Source: SZAS-18 sp038322235 (lineage in GTDB: Bacteria; Verrucomicrobiota; Verrucomicrobiia; Chthoniobacterales; SZAS-18). Taken from it: 64,000 bases of DNA. The notes under the pieces are model-generated. The model saw nothing but the letters and a program-made list of their open reading frames with translations. It was not told the DNA's origin and ran no database searches. Position numbers and translations under genes: made by a program. Each line of letters begins with the position of its first letter. The first letter of the stretch is position 1. Shown piece after piece: positions 1 through 7,811 of this stretch. The DNA lies in contig JBBQFQ010000008.1 of NCBI GenBank assembly GCA_038322235.1, positions 61,794 through 125,793 of the forward strand, read 5' to 3'.

Positions 1-492
1 ACGCATCGCGGTCAGGAGCAGATGCTCCACGCGCATGTCGTAGCGCCGCACGATCTTGGTAATCGTGTCGATCAGCGCGCTGAAGCGGTCCGGCGCGCCT
101 GACATCATCTCCATGAGCCCGGAGGAGTTCACGCCGAAGATCTCCAGGGGAAAATCCTGCAACGTCCCGGTCTTCAGCATCCGCTCAAGCGAGGTCATGT
201 TCTCGCCGAGATGAAGGGAGACGAGGTCCTCGTACTTGACCTCGAGGGCCTCCGCCAAGGCGAAGATCTTCTCGGGCTTAGGGTACTTCTTACCCTTCTC
301 GATCTCGTTCAGGTAGGAAACCGAGAGGCCGGAAAGCGAAGCGAGGCGTTTGAGCGGAAAATTTCGCTCTCGTCGTAACTGGCTCAGCTTCAAGCCCAGG
401 ATAAACTTCAGATTCTGGCCCTTGGTTCCGGCGGTGGCAGGGGCTCCGGAACGGGCCGCACCTGGTCCACCGCGAAGGGGGGATTCGATCAT
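1..492 (-). CDS. XRE-family transcriptional regulator (3' end outside window)
   Basis: Reading leftwards from the ATG at 492-490 gives 164 uninterrupted codons to the window edge, so the C-terminus is missing. After about 26 residues of Gly/Ala/Pro-rich leader comes a classical helix-turn-helix (residues ~30-85, motif LSQLRRERNFPLKRLASLSG followed by LSVSYLNEIEKGKKYPKPEK). The rest of the visible part resembles the start of the sensory half of ScfR/RamB-type regulators, which control short-chain-fatty-acid and glyoxylate-cycle genes. It is divergent from isocitrate lyase, with four palindromes between them, so the inferred role is acetate/glyoxylate control of aceA and perhaps of itself. The family assignment beyond the HTH is inference because the diagnostic C-terminal domain is off the window. 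Confidence 0.85.
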   Translation of the reverse strand, partial: MIESPLRGGPGAARSGAPATAGTKGQNLKFILGLKLSQLRRERNFPLKRLASLSGLSVSYLNEIEKGKKYPKPEKIFALAEALEVKYEDLVSLHLGENMTSLERMLKTGTLQDFPLEIFGVNSSGLMEMMSGAPDRFSALIDTITKIVRRYDMRVEHLLLTAMR

Positions 493-526
493 GCTAAAAC
501 CGTAAGGGTTTCGCCGGGGGAGAGCG

Positions 527-671
527 AGCGGAAATTACGCTGCCTGCGAATCTTCTCACGCGCCTCGAGCCCGGATTCGGGAAGTAAAACGCCCCTCAGC
601 GAATTTTCGCTTTACATCATTGCGTGTCAGCGTAATTTCGCTGGAACGCAAGATTACGCGGAATGTTCGCT
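527..671. promoter_or_regulatory. Four-copy palindromic operator-like array upstream of aceA
   Basis: The 216-bp gap between the XRE gene and aceA contains four copies of a short palindrome: AGCGGAAATTACGCT (527-541), AGCGAATTTTCGCT (598-611), AGCGTAATTTCGCT (629-642) and CGCGGAATGTTCGCT (657-671). The consensus is AGCG-(G)-WAATTTCGCT with conserved AGCG/CGCT arms. A further half-like ATTACGC lies at 653-659. Copies 2-4 are spaced about 30 bp centre to centre, roughly three helical turns, and copy 4 ends 38 bp before the aceA start codon. The likely ligand is the neighbouring XRE-type regulator (inference). Confidence 0.7.
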
Positions 672-708
672 GACCCGTTTACCCCCAATAACCCCATCCT
701 CGCAACTT

Positions 709-1980
709 ATGAGCCTCGCTGATCGCATCGAAAACGACTGGAAGAATGATTCCCGCTGGAGCGGCATCCGCCGCAGCTACGCCGCCGCCGACGTCCTCAA
801 GCTCCGCGGCTCCGTGAAAGTGGAGCACACCCTCGCTCAGCTCGGCGCGGAGCGACTCTGGGATCTCCTCCACGAAGAGCCGTATGTGAATGCCCTCGGC
901 GCTCTCACCGGCAATCAGGCCGTGCAGCAGGTGAAGGCCGGTCTCAAGGCGATCTACCTCAGTGGTTGGCAGGTGGCGGCCGATGCCAATCTCGCCGGCC
1001 AGATGTACCCGGACCAGAGCCTCTATCCGGCCGACAGCGTGCCGGCGGTGGTGAAGCGGATCAACAACGCGTTGATGCGCGCCGACCAGATTTCGCACAG
1101 CGAAGGCGACGACAAGACGCGCTGGTTCGCGCCGATCGTGGCTGACGCCGAAGCTGGCTTTGGCGGTCCGCTCAACGCCTTCGAGCTGATGAAGAGCATG
1201 ATCGAGGCTGGTGCCGCGGGCGTGCATTTCGAGGACCAGCTCTCGAGCGAGAAGAAGTGTGGCCACATGGGCGGCAAGGTGCTTGTACCGACGTCGCAGT
1301 TCCTCCGGACCCTGAGCGCGGCGCGCCTCGCGGCGGACGTGCTCGACGTGCCGGCCCTCGTGGTCGCCCGCACCGATGCCCTCGGGGCGAAGCTGTTGAC
1401 CAGCGACGTGGATCCGGTGGACCGCGAATTCTGCACCGGCGAGCGCACGCCCGAAGGCTTCTACCGTCTGGTCGACGGCGAAGGCCTCGCGATCGCCCGC
1501 GGCCTCGCTTACGCTCCGTATGCGGATCTCATCTGGTGCGAGACGGGCAAGCCGGATCTCGGATTCGCCCAGCGTTTCGCCGACGCCATCCACGCGAAGT
1601 ATCCGGGCAAGATGCTCGCCTACAACTGCTCGCCGTCATTCAACTGGCGCAAGCACCTGGACGAGGCCACGATCGCGAAGTTCCAGCAGGAACTTGGCAA
1701 GATGGGTTACAAATTCCAGTTCATCACTCTCGCCGGATTCCATTCGCTGAACTACTCGATGTTCCAGCTCGCGAGCGGTTATCGCGATCGGGGCATGAGT
1801 GCCTACAGCGAACTTCAGGAAGCGGAGTTTGCGAGCGAGAAGGACGGCTACACCGCCACCAAGCATCAGCGCGAGGTGGGCACCGGCTACTTCGATCTCG
1901 TGAGCACCGTGATCTCCGCCGGCGAAGCGTCGACCCTCGCGCTCGTGGGCTCCACCGAAGAGGAGCAGTTCCACGGCTGA
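709..1980 (+). CDS. aceA: Isocitrate lyase
   Basis: Cleaves isocitrate to glyoxylate and succinate, the first committed step of the glyoxylate shunt used for growth on acetate or fatty acids. The 423-residue product has normal length for a bacterial enzyme. The active-site signature KKCGH is at residues 182-186 with catalytic Cys184, and substrate-binding blocks such as GWQVAADAN (86-94), VADAEAGFGG (144-153) and NCSPSFNW are present. ATG at 709 is the first start in the frame and matches the family N-terminus. No malate synthase lies beside it. The operator-like array directly upstream and the divergent regulator suggest carbon-source control. An intrinsic terminator follows the gene. Confidence 0.97.
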   Translation: MSLADRIENDWKNDSRWSGIRRSYAAADVLKLRGSVKVEHTLAQLGAERLWDLLHEEPYVNALGALTGNQAVQQVKAGLKAIYLSGWQVAADANLAGQMYPDQSLYPADSVPAVVKRINNALMRADQISHSEGDDKTRWFAPIVADAEAGFGGPLNAFELMKSMIEAGAAGVHFEDQLSSEKKCGHMGGKVLVPTSQFLRTLSAARLAADVLDVPALVVARTDALGAKLLTSDVDPVDREFCTGERTPEGFYRLVDGEGLAIARGLAYAPYADLIWCETGKPDLGFAQRFADAIHAKYPGKMLAYNCSPSFNWRKHLDEATIAKFQQELGKMGYKFQFITLAGFHSLNYSMFQLASGYRDRGMSAYSELQEAEFASEKDGYTATKHQREVGTGYFDLVSTVISAGEASTLALVGSTEEEQFHG

Positions 1981-2012
1981 CGATCAAAGGACGGGGGAAT
2001 CGCCCCGTCTCC

Positions 2013-2034
2013 TGATTACTGACTACCGATTACC
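2013..2034. repeat. Short heptamer repeat (GATTAC-type) after aceA
   Basis: About three 7-bp units of the type TGATTAC/TGACTAC/CGATTAC follow one another directly before the aceA terminator. Similar arrays occur near 5974-6005, 6170-6237 and 7711-7771. Confidence 0.55.
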
Positions 2035-2070
2035 AAAAAACGGGCGTTCCTCCGGGAGCGTCCGTTTTTC
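2035..2070 (+). terminator. Intrinsic terminator of aceA
   Basis: An A-run and CGGGCG arm (2035-2046) can pair with a CGTCCG arm and T-run (2059-2069) around a short GC-containing loop. The hairpin ends in TTTTT and sits 55 bp after the aceA stop codon. Confidence 0.75.
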
Positions 2071-2229
2071 GTGGTGGGGTTTAGAGAACGCACCCGGCGG
2101 CGACGCGTTCGCGCACTCCATTATTCTTCCCGGAGGATGGATTCGCTGCCATCGGCGGCCACTCGAGCGGGCACGGGCCGTCGCCTGCTCGATCTCGCGA
2201 GCACCGACATCATGGTCCGCATCGCTTCC

Positions 2230-2258
2230 TTTGAGACGAGTCCGTTGCCCGTCTCAAA
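2230..2258. other. 9-bp perfect inverted repeat
   Basis: TTTGAGACG (2230-2238) and CGTCTCAAA (2250-2258) form a perfect 9-bp inverted repeat with an 11-nt loop, 53 bp upstream of the start codon of the exported protein at 2312. It could be an operator or a small RNA hairpin. No T-run follows, so it is not a convincing terminator. Confidence 0.4.
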
Positions 2259-2311
2259 ACCGCCTTCCCAAGTGCGATCGCGCGGACGAATACACTTCGA
2301 CGTTCCTGAGC

Positions 2312-3016
2312 ATGCGCCTTCATCCTGCCAGTTTACTCGCGTTCCTGACCCTGTTGGTAACGCCCCATCTCGACGGGAACCCCATCCTGATGGTTGATCG
2401 CCCCCATCGGCTCCAGTCTGAGCGAGTGACGATCACCGTCGGCGAGGAGGATTCGCGGGTGATCGGGGACTATGTCTTTGTCCCTCTGGGCCCCGCGCCG
2501 CGGCGAGGAAGGCCCATGGAGATGATCGAGGTTCCCGTGATTTTGCCCGCCGCGATTGTCGGCGAAGAGGCGCAAAAAAGGGCGGCGAGTGCCTCGATCA
2601 AAATAACGGGGGAGGAGAATCGTCACATCCTATTCGATTGGGACCACTTTTCCGATGAGTCGGACCCGGTCCTTCCTGGCCTCCCTGAACTCCCCGCAGG
2701 CTGGAAGTTCGCCTGGCTGACGTTTCCCGTGACCTTCACGGGACCGAAAGCGCTTCGTGTTCGAATCTCCTACCGCCAGCCGCATCTGCCCGGGGGCGTC
2801 GCCTCTTACCTTCCCATTCTCCCCAATCCTGACCCTGCCGGACGGTACCGCGTCACCTTCGCGTCCGCTCGCGGCCTCCGGCTGGAGCCGCTCGGCGATT
2901 GGACCGGCACGCGCAAAACCCACTCCGGCCGGACCACTTGGATAGTTCGGCCCCAAGATCACAAAATGTTAAAGATGCGCGTTGCGAGCGAAAATGCTCC
3001 AGCGTCCGGACGGTGA
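2312..3016 (+). CDS. Exported hypothetical protein
   Basis: A 234-residue protein of unknown function. The reading frame is open from 2231, but the ATG at 2312 is preferred because it begins a typical signal peptide (MRLHPASLLAFLTLLVTPHL, cleavage probably near residue 22). The mature part has no motif I recognise and is rich in Pro, Arg and beta-type sequence, compatible with a periplasmic or surface beta-sandwich (inference). It is convergent with the DUF2167 gene and shares no obvious operon. Confidence 0.6.
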   Translation: MRLHPASLLAFLTLLVTPHLDGNPILMVDRPHRLQSERVTITVGEEDSRVIGDYVFVPLGPAPRRGRPMEMIEVPVILPAAIVGEEAQKRAASASIKITGEENRHILFDWDHFSDESDPVLPGLPELPAGWKFAWLTFPVTFTGPKALRVRISYRQPHLPGGVASYLPILPNPDPAGRYRVTFASARGLRLEPLGDWTGTRKTHSGRTTWIVRPQDHKMLKMRVASENAPASGR

Positions 3017-3097
3017 AACCGGGTTGCTCATGATGGAGCGCCAGCTGCCGGCTCATCTTCGGATGCGGCACATCTCGGCACCAAACTTCCCTGCCGT

Positions 3098-4048
3098 TTA
3101 CGCCGCCGGATTCGCCGGCGGAGGCGGCTCGCCCGCGACGTCCTTCCGTTCTCGCACGCCGAGGAATTTGTTAAAAAGCTTTCCAGCGGCCGCCACCGTC
3201 CCGACGACGAGCGCGACGAGCAGTTTCTTCGCTCCGAGCAGGAAGATCCAGATGCCCTTGAAGAGACCCAGCTTCGTCGCGATTCCGCCCGCGACGAGGC
3301 CCGCCAGCCCATAGGCCGCGACCTTGTCGGTGCCGGGCGTGTAGTCGGCGTAGCGATGTCCGGCGTTGAACTCGACCATCGAGAGGATCTGCGGCGTGGC
3401 GTTCTCCACGGTCTTGAGCTGGCTCATGCCGCTGATCGCGTTGAGCACGAGGTAGCCGCGCCGCCCCAGGATGCGGAGGTTGTAGTTCAAGGTGTGATCC
3501 TTCGCCTGGCCGACCTGCAGCTCCTTGGCCCAATAGAATTTTTTGGCCGCACTATCGTAGCGAGGAGGCGTGGCCCAGCCGATCAGGGTCATGGGGGAGT
3601 AACCCTGTTTCACCCGCTCCTCGTTCGCTTCCTTCGCCCCTTCCTGCATCTGCTTCAGCAGATCACCGTAGTTGATTTTTCCGGCGTCGTCGTCCTTCAC
3701 GTAACCCTCGTCTTCGTAGCGGATCGTGACCGCCCATGATTCATCGGAGAGGGGATCGAAGCCTGCGGGAATGAGCATCCCGAGCGAATCTCCCCCCGGC
3801 GGGTTGCCCCAGAGCTTTTCCAGGACCGCGTGGGCCTGGGCGGGGTCGAGATAGCCGAAGGTGTCCGGCACCGTCAGGGTGGCGATGCCATTCGCGAGGA
3901 GGATCGGACCTGTCTTCGGTTTCAACCCCTTCGCGAGCGCGATCATCTGCTCCTCGCTGAGAGCCGGCGGCTTCTGAGCGGAAAGGATTTGGGGACCGAA
4001 GAGGGCAACCGCGAGCGCGGAAGCGAGGATCGGGCGAAGGAGTCTCAT
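3098..4048 (-). CDS. DUF2167 family membrane protein
   Basis: A 316-residue protein matching the DUF2167 family: signal peptide at the start (MRLLRPILASALAVALFG), then a conserved region with GYLDPAQAHAVLEKLWGNPP, GKINYGDLLKQMQ, LIGWATPPRYD, WAKEL and YTPGTDKVAAYGLAGLVAGG. It ends in one or two transmembrane helices (IWIFLLGAKKLLVALVVGTVAAA). DUF2167 proteins are bacterial inner-membrane proteins without a known reaction. The ATG at 4048 is chosen because it opens the signal peptide; the frame extends 27 codons further upstream without a plausible start. It lies 77 bp after the FHA-cyclase gene on the same strand, so co-transcription is likely. Confidence 0.85.
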   Translation of the reverse strand: MRLLRPILASALAVALFGPQILSAQKPPALSEEQMIALAKGLKPKTGPILLANGIATLTVPDTFGYLDPAQAHAVLEKLWGNPPGGDSLGMLIPAGFDPLSDESWAVTIRYEDEGYVKDDDAGKINYGDLLKQMQEGAKEANEERVKQGYSPMTLIGWATPPRYDSAAKKFYWAKELQVGQAKDHTLNYNLRILGRRGYLVLNAISGMSQLKTVENATPQILSMVEFNAGHRYADYTPGTDKVAAYGLAGLVAGGIATKLGLFKGIWIFLLGAKKLLVALVVGTVAAAGKLFNKFLGVRERKDVAGEPPPPANPAA

Positions 4049-4125
4049 GGCTGGGGAGACGTCGTAGCAGGGGCCGGGCGCGAGCACGAGAGGATTCACC
4101 GCTGAGTGGAAAGGGAGGCAACCCC

Positions 4126-5043
4126 TCAAATGCGATAGACCGCGACGGGAGGTTCATCCTTGTGCAGGACGGCCACGCCGACCTGCTCGGGCGTGATGTC
4201 GCCGGGGAGGAGGGGAATGAGCGCTTCAGAGCAGACCATGCGCGCGATGAAACTGCGGGAGATCGCCTCCAGCCGATGAGTCTCCTCCACGACCGGACCG
4301 ACGAGAGCGGGCGCGGGCTTTGCGATGCTTCCGCCGCGGTCAAAACCCGCGGCACCGGTGTGCAAGGCGATGCCGACGCGGAACGGCGCGCCGTCGGGCC
4401 AGGCGTCCATGGTCGCGGCCTCGACGCTCAACCGTCGGGCCGCCGCGAGTGCACCACCGCATTCGCTGTGACCACTCATCGCAGCGGCCTCCTCGGGCGT
4501 CATCGTGACGACGACCCCGGAGTGAGCCCAATAGGCCAGGACCTGATCGCCGACGAATCGCTCGAGCACGCCCCCACTTTCCGCGATGACCGCGGCCACC
4601 TTCCGAAACCAGGCGACCGGAGTGGCAAACGGGGTGTCTCCTCCGGAAGGTCGCCGCACGTCACAGACGAGAGTCACCACGGTTTCCGTCACCATGACTG
4701 CCTCGCCAGCGCCGCTCATCGCGGCGTCCGCGCTGGCCTCGGGGAAGACCTGAAATTCCAGCCGCTGCTCGCCCACGCGGAGAATGGAAAGGCCGGGGAG
4801 GCGGGTGGGAACTGTGACGCGCTGACCATCGACGAACGTGCCGTTCTGGCTGCCGAGGTCCATGATCTGGTATTCGCCGGTCGCGGCGGAAATGCGCCGG
4901 ATCAGGGCGTGCCAGCGGCTGACCGAGCTGCTCGCGATGACGTAGTTGCTCGTCGGGGCCCGGCCGATGAGCAGCGAGTGCGTTACCTCTACGGCATGTT
5001 CTGCGCCGGGTTGATCTGTGACGAGACGAAGACGGGCGCGCAT
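4126..5043 (-). CDS. FHA domain / class III nucleotidyl-cyclase-like protein
   Basis: A 305-residue protein with an N-terminal forkhead-associated phosphothreonine-binding domain (residues ~12-80: GRAP, SSSVSRWHALI and LGSQNGTFVDG). A class III adenylate/guanylate-cyclase homology domain follows (~120-300). The cyclase part keeps a metal-type Asp in VTLVCDVR (D128) and the GDQVLAYW turn (G165-D166). The residue corresponding to the base-selecting Lys of the KxxGD motif is Arg162, so catalysis or nucleotide preference is uncertain. FHA domains usually bind targets of Ser/Thr kinases, and two such kinases are encoded in this window. Start at 5043 gives an N-terminus running straight into the FHA fold. 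Confidence 0.85.
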   Translation of the reverse strand: MRARLRLVTDQPGAEHAVEVTHSLLIGRAPTSNYVIASSSVSRWHALIRRISAATGEYQIMDLGSQNGTFVDGQRVTVPTRLPGLSILRVGEQRLEFQVFPEASADAAMSGAGEAVMVTETVVTLVCDVRRPSGGDTPFATPVAWFRKVAAVIAESGGVLERFVGDQVLAYWAHSGVVVTMTPEEAAAMSGHSECGGALAAARRLSVEAATMDAWPDGAPFRVGIALHTGAAGFDRGGSIAKPAPALVGPVVEETHRLEAISRSFIARMVCSEALIPLLPGDITPEQVGVAVLHKDEPPVAVYRI

Positions 5044-5245
5044 GGAACAGGAAGCTATCGGGTCAGAGGATTTCCACGGATGCATCCGATGTCGAGTGCG
5101 GAGGCCGTCCTGACACAGAGTCTGCGTGCTCCATGCCAAGCGTCGGTTCCGGCGGCCCAGTCCGAAAAGAGTCGTCCTTCGGCGCGCCAAGGGTTGCAAT
5201 CGCCACGCGCGCAGTTATCACGCTGCGCCCGGCTGCTTCCCCACC

Positions 5246-5950
5246 ATGAATCCCGTCATCGAAAAGCTCCTCATCCTTCAAGCCCGCGATCAGGCGCTGA
5301 AACTGCATAAATCCCATGAGAAGGCCCTTCCGGGCGAACGGGTTTCGATCGAAGCGAAACGGGCCGCGGCCAAGCAAACGTGCGACACCGTGCGCGAGAA
5401 GCTCCGGGCGAACGAGCTCGAGCGCCGGAAGTTGCAGGGTGACGCCCAGGCGAAGCGGGATTCGATCGGCCGCTACAAGACGCAGCAGATGCAGACGCGA
5501 AAGAACGACGAGTTTCAGGCGCTCCGGCACGAGATTCAGCACGCTGAGGGCGACATTCAAAAGATCGAGGACCGCGAGCTTGAGCTCATGGAAGAGGCGG
5601 AGAAGCTCGGCACCGGCGTCCGAATCGCGGAAGCGGAGCTCGCGAAGACGCTCGCCGCCTGCCTCCAGCAGGAGACCGCGCTGGCGGAGAAGGACGGGAA
5701 TCTGAAGCGCCGCCTGACCGGCCTAGCCGAGGAGCGGGCTAAGGCTGCCGCGGAGATCGAGGAAGACACCTGCACGCTCTACGAGCGCATCTTCAAGAAT
5801 AAGGGCGATGCGGCGATCGTCCCGCTCGAACACGAGATCTGCCAGGGCTGCCATCTGAAGGTCCCCGCTACTACGACGAGCGACGTCCGGGCCGAGATCG
5901 GGCTGACGCAGTGCCCGAACTGCGCTCGGATTCTTTATCGGGTGATCTGA
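5246..5950 (+). CDS. CdsZ-type coiled-coil zinc-ribbon protein (PF02591)
   Basis: A 234-residue protein with a long Glu/Lys/Arg-rich helical coiled coil (residues ~5-185) followed by a C4 zinc ribbon near the C-terminus (CQGCH around residue 198, CPNC around residue 223). This is the architecture of the widespread DUF164/CdsZ family, described as a type III secretion partner in Chlamydia but present in many bacteria lacking that system; a general nucleic-acid-associated role is suspected there. The start at 5246 is the first Met giving the canonical short N-terminus; the frame is open upstream. It is divergent from the FHA-cyclase gene, 202 bp away. Confidence 0.9.
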   Translation: MNPVIEKLLILQARDQALKLHKSHEKALPGERVSIEAKRAAAKQTCDTVREKLRANELERRKLQGDAQAKRDSIGRYKTQQMQTRKNDEFQALRHEIQHAEGDIQKIEDRELELMEEAEKLGTGVRIAEAELAKTLAACLQQETALAEKDGNLKRRLTGLAEERAKAAAEIEEDTCTLYERIFKNKGDAAIVPLEHEICQGCHLKVPATTTSDVRAEIGLTQCPNCARILYRVI

Positions 5951-5973
5951 GCGGCTGAGGGGTGAAACGGGCA

Positions 5974-6005
5974 AGTAGTAATCAGTAATCCGTAATCAGT
6001 AATCT
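5974..6005 (-). repeat. Heptamer repeat array (inverted orientation)
   Basis: Read on the minus strand this is four to five units of GATTACT/GATTACG. It begins 24 bp after the stop codon of the zinc-ribbon gene. Confidence 0.6.
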
Positions 6006-6169
6006 GTTGCCCGTGCCTGAGTGAAACCAACTATCGGTCGCTTGTCCGATCGGTGGTCCGAGGCCGGTGTTTCGGCGTGCGAAGTGGTGAAGTGTTCGGA
6101 GGAATCTTCGCAGAGGGTTGCGTGTGGGACGCCGCAGAATGTTTCGGTCTTCGCGATCATGCTCCCGAG

Positions 6170-6237
6170 TACCGATTACCGATCACCGATCACCGATCAC
6201 TGATTACTGATTACCGATTCCTGATCACGGATTCCCA
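6170..6237 (+). repeat. Heptamer repeat array, ~9 units
   Basis: Consecutive 7-bp units of the type ACCGATT / ACCGATC / ACTGATT run through this segment with drift at the right end (CCTGATC, ACGGATT). It is the longest of the heptamer arrays and lies immediately upstream of the glycogen-synthase-like gene. Confidence 0.7.
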
Positions 6238-6275
6238 GTTTCCGGCTACCGGGTTTCCGCTACGGTGAGCGGTTC

Positions 6276-7643
6276 ATGAGGATTCTGTTTGCCGCACCCT
6301 CCCCTGATGCCGCCGGCGGCCTGCCGCTCGCGCTGAAGAAGGCGGGTCACGAAGTCGCCGTGTTGCTCCCGTTTGATGTTTCGGCCTCGCGGGTTGCAAA
6401 GCCGACCAAGGTCCGAATCCCCCTGCGGGTGGGCGCGCAGACGATTCATACCGCGATCTTTCAGGCCTCCACGCCGGATCGCGTCGCCTGCTACCTCGGG
6501 AAAGCGGAAACCATGCTCGCGCCGGGATCGGTCGGGGAAGCGATCTGGTATTCCCAGCTGGTCGTCGAACTCGCGCGCCGCCTCACGCCGTCGCCGGATA
6601 TTCTGCACCTGAGTGGGTGGCAGGCTGGACTCGCGCCGGCGTACGCGCGGGCCGCGCAGCTCCCTTTCCGTTTCATGCATGCGGCCGGACGCGCCCGCGA
6701 TGAAGGCGCGTTTGGCCCGGAAGACTTTGCGCTCGCGAACCTGCCCGGGGAACTCTTTTCGCCCCAAGGCGTGGAGTTCCACGGCCGGCTCCATTTTCCC
6801 AAAGCGGCGGCGCAGTTGGCGGCGGTCGTGACCGTGGAAAGCACGCTCGCCGTGCTGAGCGCACGTGCAGAAGGGGACCGCTTCGCCGCCTTCCTCGGCG
6901 GACCCGGTGGAAAAGTCACGACGGCGGATCTCCCCCTCGCGGATGAAGACTGGAATCCTTCGACCGATGAACAAATCGTCCGGCGCTTTCGCGCATCGTC
7001 CCCGGGCGGGAAGAGCGCGTGCCGTACGGCGTTGCTCGCCACGCTCGGTCTGAAGTCCGAACCGCGGGGCGCGGTGCTCGTGCTCAATCGGGCGTTGTCG
7101 CCCGGCCCCCTCCGCGAGGTCGGCGAGATTCTTGGCCGGCTGCTCGCCGATGACACTCGCGTGATCGTGCTGGGCGCTGCGGCGGTCGAATCGCCCGCCC
7201 TCGAGCACGTCGCCCGGCGGGCCCCCGGCCGGGTCGCGCTCGTGCGGGAGCCGGACGAATCACTCCACCGGCAGACGCTCGCGGGCGCAGATGCCGCCTG
7301 GTTTCCTCATCCCCAGGTCGCGGGTCTGGACCGCGCCATTCATATCGCCATGCGCTATGGCGCGATCCCGCTCGCGCCGGCGCAGCCAGGCTTGGGCGAA
7401 ATTTTTCGCGATCTGCGGGGCGACTGGTCGGAAGGCGAAGGCATCGCCTGCGCCCGGCCCGATCTCGCCGGCTGGTGGGACGCGTTCGGGACGCGCCTTC
7501 GTCCGCTCCTTCTCGATCCGACCGCGCGGGAAATCGTCATTCAGGCCGTCATGAAACGCGCCGCCGCGCGAAATTGGTCCGCGAGCGCCGCCCGTCATGC
7601 GGAGATTTTTGAGGGGATGATCAGGGCGGGAGGTGGTCGGTAG
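6276..7643 (+). CDS. Glycogen/starch synthase-like protein (GT5), probably degenerate
   Basis: A 455-residue GT-B protein related to glycogen synthase GlgA. The N-terminal fold start MRILFAAPSPDAAGG...LKKAGHEVAVLLP, the segment DILHLSGWQAGLAPAY (family: D-x-x-H-x-H-D-W-Q-T-G-L-A-P-x-Y) and EDWNPSTD (family: VWNPxTD) are recognisable. Key residues look lost: the KxGGL nucleotide-binding loop reads AAGG, and the catalytic-Glu region (family E-P-C-G-L) reads QVAGLD before AIHIAMRYGAIPLA. I therefore infer an inactive or functionally changed paralogue. A GGTGAG sequence 8-13 bp before the ATG may serve as ribosome-binding site. A divergent active GT5 enzyme cannot be excluded without alignment. 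Confidence 0.7.
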   Translation: MRILFAAPSPDAAGGLPLALKKAGHEVAVLLPFDVSASRVAKPTKVRIPLRVGAQTIHTAIFQASTPDRVACYLGKAETMLAPGSVGEAIWYSQLVVELARRLTPSPDILHLSGWQAGLAPAYARAAQLPFRFMHAAGRARDEGAFGPEDFALANLPGELFSPQGVEFHGRLHFPKAAAQLAAVVTVESTLAVLSARAEGDRFAAFLGGPGGKVTTADLPLADEDWNPSTDEQIVRRFRASSPGGKSACRTALLATLGLKSEPRGAVLVLNRALSPGPLREVGEILGRLLADDTRVIVLGAAAVESPALEHVARRAPGRVALVREPDESLHRQTLAGADAAWFPHPQVAGLDRAIHIAMRYGAIPLAPAQPGLGEIFRDLRGDWSEGEGIACARPDLAGWWDAFGTRLRPLLLDPTAREIVIQAVMKRAAARNWSASAARHAEIFEGMIRAGGGR

Positions 7644-7710
7644 CCAGCGATCAGAACCGAGCGTGGCGAGATAGCCAGACGAGCGCTGCCTCTCCCGTCA
7701 GCCAGCGGGC

Positions 7711-7771
7711 AAATCGGTGATCAGTGGTCCGGTGTGCCTTTGTTTGCGAAGCACCGATCACCCATCACGGA
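7711..7771. repeat. Heptamer-like repeat remnants between glgA-like gene and rsgA
   Basis: Two short pieces, ATCGGTGATCAGTGGTCC at 7712-7729 and CACCGATCACCCATCACGG at 7752-7770, are inverted and direct versions of the GATCACC heptamer family. The rest of the 168-bp gap shows nothing recognisable. Confidence 0.45.
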
Positions 7772-7811
7772 TGGGACGGCGCTCTCGTTTGTCCTTTCGG
7801 CGGCGGAATCT

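Larger units (their letters stand above)
5951..6275. other. Intergenic region with heptamer arrays
   Basis: This 325-bp gap holds no convincing gene. It contains two arrays of GATTAC/GATCAC-type heptamers in opposite orientations, at 5974-6005 and about 6170-6237. The remaining ~160 bp show nothing recognisable. The second array ends about 40 bp before the next start codon. Confidence 0.6.

Noticed and set aside
2071..2397. 108-codon plus-strand ORF after aceA
   Set aside because: Arg-rich composition without a hydrophobic pattern, and it overlaps the better-supported exported protein start at 2312.
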